A stretch of 64,000 nucleotides of DNA from Streptomyces sioyaensis (GCF_004122735.1 NZ_SDIF01000026.1:1-64000), one strand, 5' to 3'. Counted from the stretch's first letter, positions 17,535 through 27,041 are shown. A program made the numbers and translations. The notes: generated by a model from the sequence alone, not told the origin.

Positions 17535-17978
17535 TTACTGCGCGACCTGGGTGATCTCGAACGGGACCGGCTGCTGCGCAGCGTGCGGGTGCTCGGCGCC
17601 CGCGTAGACCTTCAGCTTCGAGAGCATCTGACGGCCGAGGGTGTTCTTGGGGAGCATGCCCTTGATGGCCTTCTCGACGGCCTTCTCGGGGTTCTTGTCG
17701 AGCAGCTCGTCGTAGCGGACGGAGCGCAGACCACCCGGGAAGCCGGAGTGCCGGTAGGCCATCTTCTGGGTCCGCTTGTTGCCGGACAGGTGCACCTTGT
17801 CGGCGTTGACGATGATGACGAAGTCACCCGTGTCAACGTGGGGCGCGTAGACCGGCTTGTGCTTACCCCGCAGGAGGGACGCGGCCTGGGTGGCCAGGCG
17901 GCCCAGGACAACGTCCTGCGCGTCAATGATGTGCCACTGGCGCTGGACATCGCCGGGCTTGGGGCTGAACGTACGCAC
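17535..17978 (-). CDS. rplM: 50S ribosomal protein L13
   Basis: This 147-aa L13 contains [19 protein letters not shown] and the RNA-binding [18 protein letters not shown], with the typical [12 protein letters not shown] helix. It starts at GTG 17978. The gene is the first of the rplM-rpsI operon. A promoter with TTGACC and TATTCT lies at 18157-18186, giving a predicted leader of about 170 nt that could hold autoregulatory structure. Confidence 0.96.
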   Translation of the reverse strand: MRTFSPKPGDVQRQWHIIDAQDVVLGRLATQAASLLRGKHKPVYAPHVDTGDFVIIVNADKVHLSGNKRTQKMAYRHSGFPGGLRSVRYDELLDKNPEKAVEKAIKGMLPKNTLGRQMLSKLKVYAGAEHPHAAQQPVPFEITQVAQ

Positions 17979-18156
17979 GTCTTAGCCTTCGCTTCTGAGT
18001 GAATGGGTCCTGTACTGGTCGCCCCGGCTGATCACACAGCAGGGCGGCTCTACGGGTGACGCAACCCGATCGTCCGCCGCTGGCCATCGGCCGACGGGAC
18101 CGGCGTAAGGGCCCCTCACGTGAGATAGAGCAAGCCAATACGCATAACGAACTGGC

Positions 18157-18186
18157 AGAATACCGGGCCGTCCCCAGCGGGGTCAA
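18157..18186 (-). promoter_or_regulatory. Predicted promoter of rplM-rpsI
   Basis: On the minus strand TTGACC (18186-18181) is followed after 18 bp by TATTCT (18162-18157), matching the consensus of the principal HrdB-type sigma factor. The -35 box lies in TTTTGACC, as in the predicted rpsL promoter. The 319-nt gap 17979-18297 otherwise holds no gene. Confidence 0.6.
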
Positions 18187-18297
18187 AACACGCCCCGAAC
18201 CGGCGTACGGTTCCGACCCCGCACGGGGCACGGTCACCGTCGGTATCGCCCATCCTACGGCGGGCACCCGCCGCCCGGTGCCCGCCGACCGCCCCCG

Positions 18298-19947
18298 CTA
18301 CCGCTTCCGCTCCACCCGGCGCTCGTCCCACACGGGCTCGGCGGTCTCCCGCACCAGCCCGTCCGACCCGAACACCAGGAACCGGTCGAAGGCCTTCGCG
18401 AACCACCGGTCGTGCGTCACCGCCACCACCGTGCCCTCGTAGGCCTCCAGCCCCTCCTGCAGCGCCTCCGCCGACTCCAGGTCCAGGTTGTCCGTCGGCT
18501 CGTCGAGCAGGAGGGCGGTGGTGCCGGCCAGCTCCAGCAGCAGGATCTGGAAGCGGGCCTGCTGGCCGCCGGAGAGCCGCTCGAAGCGCTGCTCGGCCTG
18601 CTTCTCCAGCTCGTAGCGGCGCAGCGCCGACATGGCCTGGCCCTTGTCCCGGGCGTGCTCGGTCCACAGGATGTCGAGGAGGGTGCGGCCCAGCAGCTCG
18701 GGGTGAGCATGCGTCTGCGCGAAGTGACCGGGCACCACGCGGGCGCCCAGTTTCCAGCTGCCCGTATGGGCCACCGGGCTCTCCGTGTCCCCGGCCAGCA
18801 GCCGCAGGAAGTGCGATTTGCCGGAGCCGTTGGAGCCGAGGACCGCGACCCGCTCGCCGTAGAAGATCTCCAGGGAGAACGGCTTCATCAGGCCGGTGAG
18901 CTCCAGGTCCGCGCAGGTCACCGCCCGTACACCGGTCCGCCCGCCGCGCAGCCGCATCGTGATGTCCTGCTCCCGCGGCGGCTCCGGCGGCGGCCCGGCC
19001 TCCTCGAACTTCCGCAGCCGGGTCTGTGCCGCCGCATAGCGCGAGGCCAGCTCGTGGCTGATCGAGGCCGCCTGCCGCAGCGAGACCACCAGCTTCTTCA
19101 GCTGCGCATGCTTCTCGTCCCAGCGCCGCCGCAGCTCCTCGAAGCGCGCGAAGCGCTCCTTGCGCGCCTCGTGGTACGTGGCGAAGCCCCCGCCGTGCAC
19201 CCAGACGTCGGAGCCCGCCGGCCCCGGCTCGACGCTGACGATCTTCTCCGCGGCGCGGGCCAGCAGCTCCCGGTCGTGGGAGACGAACAGCACCGTCTTC
19301 CGGGTCGCCCGCAGCTGCTCCTCCAGCCACCGCTTGCCGGGGACGTCCAGATAGTTGTCCGGCTCGTCCAGCAGCAGCACCTCGTCGGTGCCGCGCAGCA
19401 GCGACTCCAGCACCAGCCGCTTCTGCTCACCTCCGGACAGCGTGCGCACCTGCCGCCACTGCGCCTTCTCGTACGGCATCCCCAGGGCCGCCATGGTGCA
19501 CATGTCCCAGACCGTCTCGGCCTCGTAGCCGCGCGCCTCGGCCCAGTCGCTGAGCGCCTGGGCATAGGCCATCTGCGCGGCCTCGTCGTCGCCCTCGGCG
19601 CTCATCATCGCCAGCTCGGCGGCGTCCACCGCCGCGGCCGCCTGCCTGATCCGCGGCTGCGCCACCGAAACCAGCAGGTCACGCACCGTACGGTCATCGC
19701 GTACGGAGCCCACGAACTGCGGCATCACGCCCAGCCCGCCGCTGACCGTGACCGCCCCGCCGTGCGGCTGCAGCTCCCCCGCGATCAGTCGCAGCAGCGT
19801 CGTCTTTCCCGCGCCGTTGGCCCCCACCAGTGCGACCGACGCGCCCTCCCCCACGCGGAAGGACACATCTCCCAGCAGGACCCTCCCGTCCGGCAGGTAG
19901 TACTCCAGATGCCCGGCCTCAAGATGTCCCATGAGCGGGATTGTCAC
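18298..19947 (-). CDS. ABC-F family ATPase
   Basis: The 549-aa protein has two ABC domains and no membrane part. Domain 1 has GANGAGKTTLLRL, LSGGEQKR and LLLDEPDNYLD. A linker of charged helices (residues 265-320) leads to domain 2, with GSNGSGKSHFLRL, LSGGQQAR and LLLDEPTDNLD. ABC-F proteins act on the ribosome, in translation or antibiotic protection. The second Walker A has His after the Ser, where Thr or Ser is usual. GTG 19947 has a weak GGAA site; ATG 19932 is an alternative start. A specific substrate or resistance role cannot be read from the sequence. Confidence 0.88.
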   Translation of the reverse strand: MTIPLMGHLEAGHLEYYLPDGRVLLGDVSFRVGEGASVALVGANGAGKTTLLRLIAGELQPHGGAVTVSGGLGVMPQFVGSVRDDRTVRDLLVSVAQPRIRQAAAAVDAAELAMMSAEGDDEAAQMAYAQALSDWAEARGYEAETVWDMCTMAALGMPYEKAQWRQVRTLSGGEQKRLVLESLLRGTDEVLLLDEPDNYLDVPGKRWLEEQLRATRKTVLFVSHDRELLARAAEKIVSVEPGPAGSDVWVHGGGFATYHEARKERFARFEELRRRWDEKHAQLKKLVVSLRQAASISHELASRYAAAQTRLRKFEEAGPPPEPPREQDITMRLRGGRTGVRAVTCADLELTGLMKPFSLEIFYGERVAVLGSNGSGKSHFLRLLAGDTESPVAHTGSWKLGARVVPGHFAQTHAHPELLGRTLLDILWTEHARDKGQAMSALRRYELEKQAEQRFERLSGGQQARFQILLLELAGTTALLLDEPTDNLDLESAEALQEGLEAYEGTVVAVTHDRWFAKAFDRFLVFGSDGLVRETAEPVWDERRVERKR

Positions 19948-19975
19948 CGGTCGTTCCGCGTTCCACCAACCCCAT

Positions 19976-19981
19976 TAGGAT
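19976..19981 (+). promoter_or_regulatory. Possible -10 box 7 nt before the ATG at 19989
   Basis: TAGGAT at 19976-19981 matches the TANNNT pattern and lies 7 nt before ATG 19989, where a start site at the A of ATG would give a leaderless mRNA. No good -35 is visible at normal spacing. The same bases also contain AGGA, which could act as a ribosome binding site instead. Confidence 0.35.
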
Positions 19982-19988
19982 GCGCGGC

Positions 19989-20861
19989 ATGAGCTTTGGG
20001 CAAGGGGGGCCGTTCGACGGCCCCGGGGGTTCTTCGTCGTCCACTCCGGACTGGGGTGCACTCGCCGAGGAGAGCGAGGCACAGGCCCGCCGCAAACGCC
20101 GGCTGTGGATCGTCGGCGGTGCACTGGCGACCCTCGCGGTGGCCGGCATCGTCACCGTGGCCGTCATGGCCGGCAGCGGCGGTTCCCCGGGCGGCGGCGC
20201 GACGGCGTCGCCCACCGCGTCCGACCAGGCCGCGGCGCCGGACGACAAGCCGTCCTTCCCCGACGTGTCGGTGCCGCCCCCGCCGAACCCGCAGGACTAC
20301 ATCTCCGACCCCAAGAAGGACACCGCGCCGCTCACCCCGGCCACCCTCTTCCCGCAGAAGAGCATGGTCGTCGGCGAGCACACCTACCCGCGCACCAGCA
20401 CCGCCAGCACCAAGGACTGCACCGCCGCCGCCCAGGGCGCGCTGGTCTCCTCGCTGTCCCACAACGGCTGCAAGCAGCTGCTGCGCGCCACGTACTCCAA
20501 GGGCGGCGTCGCGGTCACCCTCGGCGTCGCGGTCTTCGACTCGCCCGCCAGGGCCGCCAAGGTCATGAACGAGGGCAAGCCCAACCTGATGCCGCTGCCC
20601 GGCAACGGCGTCCCCTCGGACTTCTGCCAGGGCACCAAGTGCCGGATGGCGACCAATGCCACCGGCCGGTACGCCTACTTCACCATCGCCGGCTACCTCA
20701 ACGGCAAGGACGTCACCGGCACCGAGACCAAGGCCCAGCAGATCGCCCGGGACGGCGGGGCCTACGCGTTCACGCAGATCACCCAGCGCGGCAAGGACCA
20801 GGCCGCGAAGGCCGCCGAGCGGCAGCTGAAGGAAGCCCAGCGGAAGGCCGGCCGGTCCTGA
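19989..20861 (+). CDS. Single-pass membrane or secreted protein of unknown function
   Basis: The 290-aa product starts at ATG 19989. It has a cytoplasmic Gly/Ser-rich N-terminus, a basic RRKRRLW stop and one transmembrane helix (residues about 39-60). A Pro/Ala-rich linker leads to an extracellular domain with four Cys (KDCTAAA, HNGCKQL, DFCQGTKCRM), probably two disulfides. The domain pattern (LVSSLSHNGCKQLLRATYS...AVTLGVAVFDSPARAAKV) recurs in actinobacterial exported proteins I cannot name. It is divergent from the ABC-F gene and convergent with truA. Confidence 0.75.
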   Translation: MSFGQGGPFDGPGGSSSSTPDWGALAEESEAQARRKRRLWIVGGALATLAVAGIVTVAVMAGSGGSPGGGATASPTASDQAAAPDDKPSFPDVSVPPPPNPQDYISDPKKDTAPLTPATLFPQKSMVVGEHTYPRTSTASTKDCTAAAQGALVSSLSHNGCKQLLRATYSKGGVAVTLGVAVFDSPARAAKVMNEGKPNLMPLPGNGVPSDFCQGTKCRMATNATGRYAYFTIAGYLNGKDVTGTETKAQQIARDGGAYAFTQITQRGKDQAAKAAERQLKEAQRKAGRS

Positions 20862-20870
20862 CCCCGGCCA

Positions 20871-20901
20871 CCGGGCCCGGCGGCGCCACCGCCGGGCCCG
20901 G
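20871..20901. terminator. Bidirectional terminator between the membrane protein gene and truA
   Basis: CCGGGCCCGGCGG at 20871-20883 pairs perfectly with CCGCCGGGCCCGG at 20889-20901 across a 5-nt loop, between the convergent stops at 20861 and 20914. Confidence 0.75.
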
Positions 20902-20913
20902 CCACCCGCCGCC

Positions 20914-21768
20914 TCAGCAGCAGCCGGCCCCCGGCAGCGTCCGCTTGTTCCGCGCCTCCTGGTTGCGCGCCATCAGCAGCTCATCGGCCGGATAGCCGAC
21001 CTCCTCCAGCGTCAGCCCGTGCGGCCGTACGACATGCACCGCGGAGTCCCGTACGCCCGCCGCGAGCACCTTCCCCGGCCAGTCCGGCGACCGGTGCCCG
21101 TCCCCGACGAACAGCATCGCCCCCACCAGCGACCGCACCATGTTGTGGCAGAAGGCGTCCGCCCGCACGGTCGCCGTGATGATCCCGTCCGCGCCCCGCT
21201 CCCAGCTGAGCTCCTGGAGGGTGCGGATCGTCGTCGCGCCCTCCCGCCGCTTGCAGTACGCCGCGAAGTCGTGCTCCCCCAGCAGCGGCCGCGACGCCTC
21301 GTTCATGGCGTCGACGTCCAGCTCCCAGTCGTGCCACAGCACATGGCTGCGCAGCAGCGGATCCACTCCCCCGTGGTGATCGGTCACCCGGTAGGCATAG
21401 CGCCGCCAGATCGCCGAGAACCGCGCGTTGAAGCCGTACGGCGCCTCGCCGACCCGCCACACCCGCACGTCCTTCGGCAGCCGCCCGGCCAGCCGCCGCA
21501 GCAGCTTGTCCGCATGCTCGGCCCACACCTCCGCCGGCAGGTCCACGTGCGCCACCTGGCCCCGCGCATGCACCCCCGCGTCCGTCCGCCCGGCGACGGT
21601 GAGCTCATAGGTCTCCTTGGACCGCGTCACCGTCCGCAGCGCGTCCTCGATCTCCGCCTGCACCGTCCGCCGGCCGCCGGCCTGCTTGGCCCACCCGGAA
21701 AACTCCGCTCCGTCGTACGACAGATCCAGCCGCACCCGTACGAACCCGGGCTCCACTTCGTCACTCAC
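20914..21768 (-). CDS. truA: tRNA pseudouridine(38-40) synthase
   Basis: TruA (284 aa) modifies the anticodon arm. The catalytic Asp is in [30 protein letters not shown] and [15 protein letters not shown] complete the family pattern. GTG 21768 starts [20 protein letters not shown]. The C-terminus ends in CC after a basic stretch. It lies after rplQ in the same direction, separated by a strong terminator at 21871-21900; truA next to rplQ is common in bacteria. Confidence 0.94.
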   Translation of the reverse strand: MSDEVEPGFVRVRLDLSYDGAEFSGWAKQAGGRRTVQAEIEDALRTVTRSKETYELTVAGRTDAGVHARGQVAHVDLPAEVWAEHADKLLRRLAGRLPKDVRVWRVGEAPYGFNARFSAIWRRYAYRVTDHHGGVDPLLRSHVLWHDWELDVDAMNEASRPLLGEHDFAAYCKRREGATTIRTLQELSWERGADGIITATVRADAFCHNMVRSLVGAMLFVGDGHRSPDWPGKVLAAGVRDSAVHVVRPHGLTLEEVGYPADELLMARNQEARNKRTLPGAGCC

Positions 21769-21870
21769 GACAGCAATCCTCCCTCACCCCCCGGGCGGGC
21801 CGTTCCCCCCGGGCACGCCGGCCGGGCACCCGCACCCCGCGGCACCGGCCGCACGCCCCGGGCACACGAA

Positions 21871-21900
21871 AGCGGGCCCGCCCCGAAGGGCGGACCCGCT
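21871..21900 (-). terminator. Terminator of the alpha operon (after rplQ)
   Basis: The arms 21871-21883 and 21888-21900 pair over 13 bp around CGAA, which is a UUCG tetraloop in the minus-strand RNA. The one imperfect position is G-U in the minus-strand RNA and C-A on the plus, so the hairpin is built for minus-strand transcription. Confidence 0.85.
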
Positions 21901-21917
21901 CACCGCGAGACGGAGCC

Positions 21918-22391
21918 TCAGGCGTCCTTGGACTCCTCGGCCGGAGCCTCGGTGGCCTCCGCGGCAGCCTCGGCGTCCTTGGCCGCACGCTTGGTCGCGG
22001 CCTCGGCCTCACCGGTGGCCTGCTGGGCCACGGTCAGCGCCTCCACCAGCTCGATGACGGCCATGGGCGCGTTGTCGCCACGGCGGTTACCGATCTTGGT
22101 GATACGGGTGTAGCCACCCGGGCGGTTCTCGAACCGCGGGGCGATCTCGGTGAACAGCGTGTGGACGACGCTCTTGTCCGAGATCAGCTGCATGACCTGG
22201 CGGCGGTTGTGCAGGTCCGCCTTCTTCGCCTTGGTCACCAGGCGCTCCGCGTACGGACGCAGACGGCGGGCCTTGGCCTCGGTCGTCGTGATGCGGCCGT
22301 GCTCGAAGAGAGCGGTGGCCAGGTTGCGCAGCATCAGACGCTCGTGCGCGGCGCTGCCGCCCAGACGGGCACCCTTGGTGGGCTTCGGCAT
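21918..22391 (-). CDS. rplQ: 50S ribosomal protein L17
   Basis: The 157-aa protein has the L17 signature ([37 protein letters not shown]) through [25 protein letters not shown] at residue 115. It then has an actinobacterial Ala/Glu-rich tail of about 40 residues that is likely disordered. It is the last gene of the alpha operon, with 190 nt of hairpin-rich spacer after rpoA. Confidence 0.96.
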   Translation of the reverse strand: MPKPTKGARLGGSAAHERLMLRNLATALFEHGRITTTEAKARRLRPYAERLVTKAKKADLHNRRQVMQLISDKSVVHTLFTEIAPRFENRPGGYTRITKIGNRRGDNAPMAVIELVEALTVAQQATGEAEAATKRAAKDAEAAAEATEAPAEESKDA

Positions 22392-22442
22392 TTCCTTCTC
22401 CTTGGTATCTGCCCCGGCCGTATCAGGTACCGAGGTCAGGAC

Positions 22443-22464
22443 CCGGTGAGCGGTTGCTCACCGG
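22443..22464 (-). other. Hairpin in the rpoA-rplQ spacer, before rplQ
   Basis: CCGGTGAGC at 22443-22451 pairs perfectly with GCTCACCGG at 22456-22464 around GGTT. It lies 52 nt before the rplQ start. It could slow polymerase or protect processed rpoA mRNA; the stem is clear, the role is not. Confidence 0.55.
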
Positions 22465-22473
22465 CAACAACCA

Positions 22474-22498
22474 GCGCCCCGTGAGGGGCGCGGGGCTG
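22474..22498. repeat. Copy of a GGGGCGCGGGGCTG-type intergenic repeat
   Basis: GCGCCCC at 22474-22480 pairs with GGGGCGC at 22485-22491 and runs into GGGGCTG. From memory, this hairpin plus tail resembles a short intergenic sequence found many times in Streptomyces genomes. Here it sits between rpoA and rplQ, inside an essential operon. Confidence 0.5.
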
Positions 22499-22581
22499 CG
22501 AAGACCTTGCTGCTCCGCAGCATGGGCGCGACCCGCCACAGCGGGCCGCGCAGTCACAATCCGGCTGTCTCGACCGAGCTC

Positions 22582-23604
22582 TCAGTACTGCTCGGTCTCG
22601 ACGAAGCCCGCATCCGCGTCGTCGTCCGCGCCGAAGGCGTCCGCCGCGGCGGTCGGGTCGAATCCGGGCGGGCTGTCCTTGAGCGCCAGGCCCATGCCGG
22701 CCAGCTTCGCCTTGACCTCGTCGATCGACTTCGCACCGAAGTTGCGGATGTCGAGCAGGTCGGCCTCGGAGCGCGCCACGAGCTCACCCACGGAGTGGAT
22801 GCCCTCACGCTTGAGGCAGTTGTACGAGCGGACCGTGAGCTCCAGCTCCTCGATCGGCAGCGCCAGGTCGGCAGCGAGGGCGGCGTCCGTGGGGGACGGG
22901 CCCATGTCGATGCCCTCGGCGTCGATGTTGAGCTCGCGCGCCAGACCGAACAGCTCGACCAGGGTCTTACCGGCCGACGCCATGGCGTCACGCGGGCGCA
23001 TGGCCTGCTTGGTCTCGACGTCGACGATCAGCTTGTCGAAGTCGGTGCGCTGCTCGACACGGGTCGCCTCGACCTTGTAGGTGACCTTGAGCACCGGCGA
23101 GTAGATGGAGTCGACCGGGATACGGCCGATCTCCTGGCCCACCTGCTTGTTCTGGACGGCGGAGACGTAGCCGCGACCGCGCTCGACGGTCAGCTCCATC
23201 TCCAGCTTGCCCTTGCCGTTGAGGGTGGCGAGGACCAGGTCGGGGTTGTGCACCTCGACACCGGCCGGCGGCGCGATGTCCGCGGCGGTGACCAGACCCG
23301 GGCCCTGCTTGCGCAGGTACATCACGACGGGCTCGTCGTGCTCCGAGGAGACGACCAGCTGCTTGATGTTCAGGATGAGGTCGGTGACGTCCTCCTTGAC
23401 GCCCGGCACGGTGGTGAACTCGTGCAGGACACCGTCGATCCGGATGCTGGTCACCGCAGCACCGGGGATCGAGGAGAGGAGGGTACGACGCAGGGAGTTA
23501 CCGAGGGTGTAGCCGAAGCCCGGCTCCAGCGGCTCGATCACGAACCGGGAGCGGTATTCGTCGACGACCTCTTCGGTCAACGAGGGACGCTGAGCAATCA
23601 GCAT
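22582..23604 (-). CDS. rpoA: DNA-directed RNA polymerase subunit alpha
   Basis: The 340-aa alpha subunit assembles the polymerase through its N-terminal domain (residues 1-230; [28 protein letters not shown]). It contacts activators and UP elements through the C-terminal domain (about 245-320; [35 protein letters not shown]). An acidic tail follows. It is preceded by rpsD with a hairpin between, which may allow expression to differ from the ribosomal genes around it. Confidence 0.98.
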   Translation of the reverse strand: MLIAQRPSLTEEVVDEYRSRFVIEPLEPGFGYTLGNSLRRTLLSSIPGAAVTSIRIDGVLHEFTTVPGVKEDVTDLILNIKQLVVSSEHDEPVVMYLRKQGPGLVTAADIAPPAGVEVHNPDLVLATLNGKGKLEMELTVERGRGYVSAVQNKQVGQEIGRIPVDSIYSPVLKVTYKVEATRVEQRTDFDKLIVDVETKQAMRPRDAMASAGKTLVELFGLARELNIDAEGIDMGPSPTDAALAADLALPIEELELTVRSYNCLKREGIHSVGELVARSEADLLDIRNFGAKSIDEVKAKLAGMGLALKDSPPGFDPTAAADAFGADDDADAGFVETEQY

Positions 23605-23666
23605 GGTGTTCGATCCTTCAGTCGTGGACGCCCGCTATTTGACGCCCGCTGTACTGACAAGGGTAC

Positions 23667-23699
23667 GGGCGGCACGGCGCAAAACGCTCCGTACCGCCC
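23667..23699 (-). terminator. Hairpin between rpsD and rpoA
   Basis: GGGCGGCACGG at 23667-23677 pairs with CCGTACCGCCC at 23689-23699 over 11 bp. The only imperfect pair is G-U in the minus-strand RNA. Lying inside an operon, it is probably a partial terminator or a processing barrier rather than a full stop. Confidence 0.65.
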
Positions 23700-23713
23700 C
23701 CACCGGTCAGCTC

Positions 23714-24340
23714 TTACTTGGAGTAGAGCTCAACGATCAGCTGCTCCTGCACCTGGGTGTCGATCACCTGGCGCTCGGGCATGCTGTGCACGAGGATCCG
23801 CAGGTTCGACGGAATCGCTTCCAGCCAGGCCGGAACCGTCTTCTCGCCGGCCTCGGCCTTGGCCACCTCGAAGGGGGTCAGGTTCCGAGAGCCCTCGCGG
23901 ACCTCGACGATGTCGTTCACGGACACACGAGCCGACGGGATGTCGGTCTTGCGGCCGTTCACGTTGATGTGTCCGTGACGGACCAGCTGACGGGCGTGGT
24001 CGCGGGACTTGGCAAAGCCGGCCCGGTAGACCACGTTGTCGAGGCGGGTCTCAAGGATGCGCAGAAGGTTCTCACCGGTCTTGCCGGTCTTCTGGTTCGC
24101 TTCCTTGTAGTAGTTCACGAACTGCTTCTCAAGGACACCGTAGATACGGCTGCACTTCTGCTTCTCACGAAGCTGGAGCAGGTACTCGCTGTCCTTGGTG
24201 CGCCCGCGACCGTGCTCACCCGGGGGGTAAGGACGGATCTCGATCGGGCACTTCGCGCTCTCGCACTTGCTCCCCTTGAGGAAGAGCTTCTGCTTCTCCC
24301 GACGGCAACGCTTGCAGTCGGCCCCGGTGTAACGCGCCAT
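23714..24340 (-). CDS. rpsD: 30S ribosomal protein S4
   Basis: The 208-aa S4 is a primary 16S rRNA-binding assembly protein. It has a zinc-type Cys cluster (C9, C12, C26, C31) and the S4 RNA-binding domain (RLDNVVYRAGFAKSRDHARQLVRHGHINVNG). It follows rpsK in the alpha operon by 27 nt. In other bacteria S4 represses this operon; no S4 site can be recognised here by eye. Confidence 0.97.
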   Translation of the reverse strand: MARYTGADCKRCRREKQKLFLKGSKCESAKCPIEIRPYPPGEHGRGRTKDSEYLLQLREKQKCSRIYGVLEKQFVNYYKEANQKTGKTGENLLRILETRLDNVVYRAGFAKSRDHARQLVRHGHINVNGRKTDIPSARVSVNDIVEVREGSRNLTPFEVAKAEAGEKTVPAWLEAIPSNLRILVHSMPERQVIDTQVQEQLIVELYSK

Positions 24341-24367
24341 TGTCTAGTTGTCTCCTACTTCAGGTGG

Positions 24368-24772
24368 TCAGACGCGGCGACGCTTGGGCGGGCGGCATCC
24401 GTTGTGCGGGGTGGGGGTGACGTCCTGGATCGAACCGACCTCAAGGCCGGTGGCCTGGAGGGAGCGGATCGCGGTCTCACGGCCGGAGCCGGGACCCTTG
24501 ACGAAGACGTCGACCTTGCGCATGCCGTGCTCCTGCGCGCGGCGGGCGGCCGACTCGGCGGCCATCTGCGCGGCGAAGGGGGTGGACTTGCGCGAGCCCT
24601 TGAAGCCGACGTGGCCGGCCGAGGCCCAAGAGATCACGTTGCCCGTGGGGTCCGTGATCGAGACGATCGTGTTGTTGAACGTGCTCTTGATGTGAGCGTG
24701 CCCGTGGGCGACGTTCTTCTTCTCCTTGCGGCGCACCTTCTTGGCGCCGGCCGTACGGCCCTTCGGAGGCAT
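24368..24772 (-). CDS. rpsK: 30S ribosomal protein S11
   Basis: The 134-aa S11 forms part of the platform around the mRNA exit region. It has the conserved [27 protein letters not shown] and the C-terminal [16 protein letters not shown] with its typical NG and basic end. It lies between rpsM and rpsD. Confidence 0.97.
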   Translation of the reverse strand: MPPKGRTAGAKKVRRKEKKNVAHGHAHIKSTFNNTIVSITDPTGNVISWASAGHVGFKGSRKSTPFAAQMAAESAARRAQEHGMRKVDVFVKGPGSGRETAIRSLQATGLEVGSIQDVTPTPHNGCRPPKRRRV

Positions 24773-24836
24773 TCATTACTCCCGTGGAGGTGGTCGGTCC
24801 TACAGCGAAGACCGCTGGTGAGCGTCCTGCTGAGGA

Positions 24837-25217
24837 CTACTTCTTGCCCGGCTTCTTCTTGCCGGCGATCGCGCGACGCGGGCCCTTGCGGGTACGGGCG
24901 TTCGTGCTGGTGCGCTGACCGTGCACCGGCAGACCGCGGCGGTGACGCAGACCCTGGTAGCAGCCGATCTCGACCTTGCGGCGGATGTCGGCCTGGATCT
25001 CGCGACGGAGGTCACCCTCGGTCTTGAGGTTGTTGTCCACGTACTCGCGGATCTTGACGAGGTCTTCCTCGGCCAGGTCGCGAACACGGGTGTCCGGGTT
25101 CACGCCGGTGGCGGCGAGAGTCTGCTGCGACAGCGTCCGCCCGATACCGAAGACGTAGGTGAGGGCGACCTCCACGCGCTTTTCGCGCGGGAGATCAACG
25201 CCTGCGAGGCGTGCCAT
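24837..25217 (-). CDS. rpsM: 30S ribosomal protein S13
   Basis: The 126-aa S13 contacts 5S/L5 bridges and P-site tRNA. It starts [26 protein letters not shown] and has the helix-two-turns-helix and the basic tail [28 protein letters not shown]. It starts at ATG 25217. There is an unusually long gap (195 nt) to rpmJ upstream; this contains no further gene. Confidence 0.97.
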   Translation of the reverse strand: MARLAGVDLPREKRVEVALTYVFGIGRTLSQQTLAATGVNPDTRVRDLAEEDLVKIREYVDNNLKTEGDLRREIQADIRRKVEIGCYQGLRHRRGLPVHGQRTSTNARTRKGPRRAIAGKKKPGKK

Positions 25218-25412
25218 TGATGTGGCTCCTGATGGCTATTCGGAGGTCTTCCGCAGCACCGTTCCCGTAAGACTCTGCAGAATTACGAGCCGGGTCCCCG
25301 GCCTCCGAGCCGGGGGTGTCGTCCCACGCGAGAAGTGCGGGGGTCGGGTGACTGCGTATGTACGTGTGTGCTTGCGTCGCGCGAACTGCGAAATGCAGGT
25401 GGTCGGCGTGCG

Positions 25413-25526
25413 TCAGCCCTGGCGCTGCTTGTGGCGCAGGTTGTCGCAGATGACCATGACCCGGCCGTGGCGGCGGATCACCTTGCACTTGTCGCAGATC
25501 TTCTTGACGCTCGGCTTGACCTTCAT
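25413..25526 (-). CDS. rpmJ: 50S ribosomal protein L36 (zinc type)
   Basis: The 37-aa L36 reads [20 protein letters not shown] then [17 protein letters not shown]. Cys11, Cys14, Cys27 and His32 form the zinc ribbon, so this is the C+ form. The family length is exact. It lies between infA and rpsM, the usual place. Confidence 0.97.
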   Translation of the reverse strand: MKVKPSVKKICDKCKVIRRHGRVMVICDNLRHKQRQG

Positions 25527-25586
25527 GGGATGTGAGGTTCTCCGGGTCAGTGCCGTCACCCCACGGGAGCGGGGCGCCGACAAGAT

Positions 25587-25808
25587 CTACTTGTAGCGGT
25601 AGACGATCCGGCCACGCGTCAGGTCGTAGGGAGAGAGCTCCACGACGACCCGGTCATCCGGGAGGATACGGATGTAGTGCATCCGCATCTTGCCGCTGAT
25701 GTGCGCGAGGACCTTGTGACCGTTCTGGAGCTCCACCTTGAACATGGCGTTCGGGAGGGACTCGATCACGGTGCCCTCGATTTCGATGGCACCTTGCTTC
25801 TTGGCCAC
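25587..25808 (-). CDS. infA: Translation initiation factor IF-1
   Basis: The 73-aa OB-fold protein binds the ribosomal A site during initiation. It starts at GTG 25808 ([20 protein letters not shown]) and ends RGRIVYRYK, full family length. It opens the alpha operon after a 215-nt gap from map; this gap has AT-richer sequence near 25840-25950 and probably holds a promoter, although I cannot assign -35/-10 boxes. Confidence 0.97.
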   Translation of the reverse strand: MAKKQGAIEIEGTVIESLPNAMFKVELQNGHKVLAHISGKMRMHYIRILPDDRVVVELSPYDLTRGRIVYRYK

Positions 25809-26023
25809 GCTTCGCCCTTCGAATCGGCTACCTTGATCGACTCCCTTTCAACCGTGACCTCTGTAGACAGGCATACGGATGCACGAGAGCCGACGCGTCA
25901 GTCTACGTCAGCGCCTACGAAAAGACGAATCCAGAAGTATTGCCCACGGCACGTGATCCTTACGCGCCAAGGGCGCGGCGCGCTCCGGGCCGCGGCGCAC
26001 ACGAGGGGGCCGCGCCCGCTTCC

Positions 26024-26866
26024 TTAGGCCCCTGCGGCGGGGTCGGGCGCCGCCGTGATCCCCAGCTCGGCCAGCTTGGCCTTGCCGCCGTCCGGCGCGG
26101 TGAGCACCAGCGGGCCGTCCTCGGTCAGCGCGACCGAGTGCTCCCAGTGCGAGGACCAGCTGCCGTCGTTCGACTTGACCGTCCAGTCGTCGTCGAGGAC
26201 GTGGGTCTTGGCCGTGCCGAGATTGACCATCGGCTCGATCGCGATGCAGAAGCCGGGCACCAGCTTGGGGCCGCGGCCGCGCTTGCGGTCGACGTAATTC
26301 AGCAGATGCGGGTCCATGTGCATCTGCGAGCCGATGCCGTGGCCGCCGTAGTCCTCGACGATGCCGTACTTGCCGCTGGCGGGACGGGGCTGGCGGCGGA
26401 TGTAGCCCTCGATGGCCTTGGAGATGTCGACCAGCCGGTTACCCTTCGCGACCGCGGCGATACCGGCCCACATGGACTCCTCGGTGACCCGGCTCAGCTC
26501 GACCAGCTCCGCCGAGTGACCGGAGCCGACGAAGGCGGTGTACGCGGCGTCGCCGTGCCAGCCGTCGATGATCGCGCCGCAGTCGATGGAGATGATGTCG
26601 CCGTCCCGCAGCACCGTCTCGGCGTCGGGGATGCCGTGGACCACGACGTCGTTCACCGAGGTGCAGATCGTCGCGGGGAAGCCGCCGTAACCGAGGAAGT
26701 TCGACTTCGCTCCGTGCTCGGCGAGCACCTTGCGGGCCGCGTCGTCCAGGTCCTTGGTCGTGGCGCCCGGCACCGCGACCTCCCGGGTCGCCGCGTGGAT
26801 GGCGGCGACCACCAGCCCCGCCTCGCGCATCTTCGCGATCTGCTCGGGGGTCTTGATCTCCACCAT
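26024..26866 (-). CDS. map: Type I methionine aminopeptidase
   Basis: The 280-aa enzyme removes the initiator Met from new proteins. All five metal ligands are present in context: SIDCGAIIDGWHGDAA (two Asp), GHGIGSQMHMDPHL (His), IEPMV (Glu) and EHSVAL (Glu). ATG 26866 has AAGGAAGG 5 nt upstream. It is downstream of adk with a hairpin between them, the end of the spc operon. Confidence 0.96.
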   Translation of the reverse strand: MVEIKTPEQIAKMREAGLVVAAIHAATREVAVPGATTKDLDDAARKVLAEHGAKSNFLGYGGFPATICTSVNDVVVHGIPDAETVLRDGDIISIDCGAIIDGWHGDAAYTAFVGSGHSAELVELSRVTEESMWAGIAAVAKGNRLVDISKAIEGYIRRQPRPASGKYGIVEDYGGHGIGSQMHMDPHLLNYVDRKRGRGPKLVPGFCIAIEPMVNLGTAKTHVLDDDWTVKSNDGSWSSHWEHSVALTEDGPLVLTAPDGGKAKLAELGITAAPDPAAGA

Positions 26867-26995
26867 TACGGCCTTCCTTTGCGGCTGGGCCGCCGCCGCT
26901 CCCGCGGAGGTGGCCGACCGCCGCTGTGTCTCACTCGATGGTCGCTGCCTACGGTAACCGGTCCGGAGCCGGGCGGCCCCACCCCGGATACGCCG

Positions 26996-27028
26996 CGGCC
27001 GCGGTACCCCGTAAGGGCACCGCGGCCG
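26996..27028 (-). terminator. Hairpin between adk and map
   Basis: CGGCCGCGGTACCC (26996-27009) pairs with GGGCACCGCGGCCG (27015-27028) over 14 bp. The single imperfect pair is a U-G only in the minus-strand RNA. This placement could reduce map expression relative to secY-adk. Confidence 0.7.
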
Positions 27029-27041
27029 TGCGGCCTGCTGC

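Noticed and set aside
24342..24367. Possible frameshift or extra gene in short gaps of the alpha operon
   Set aside because: All alpha-operon proteins have full family length and intact ends, so the short gaps are ordinary spacers.
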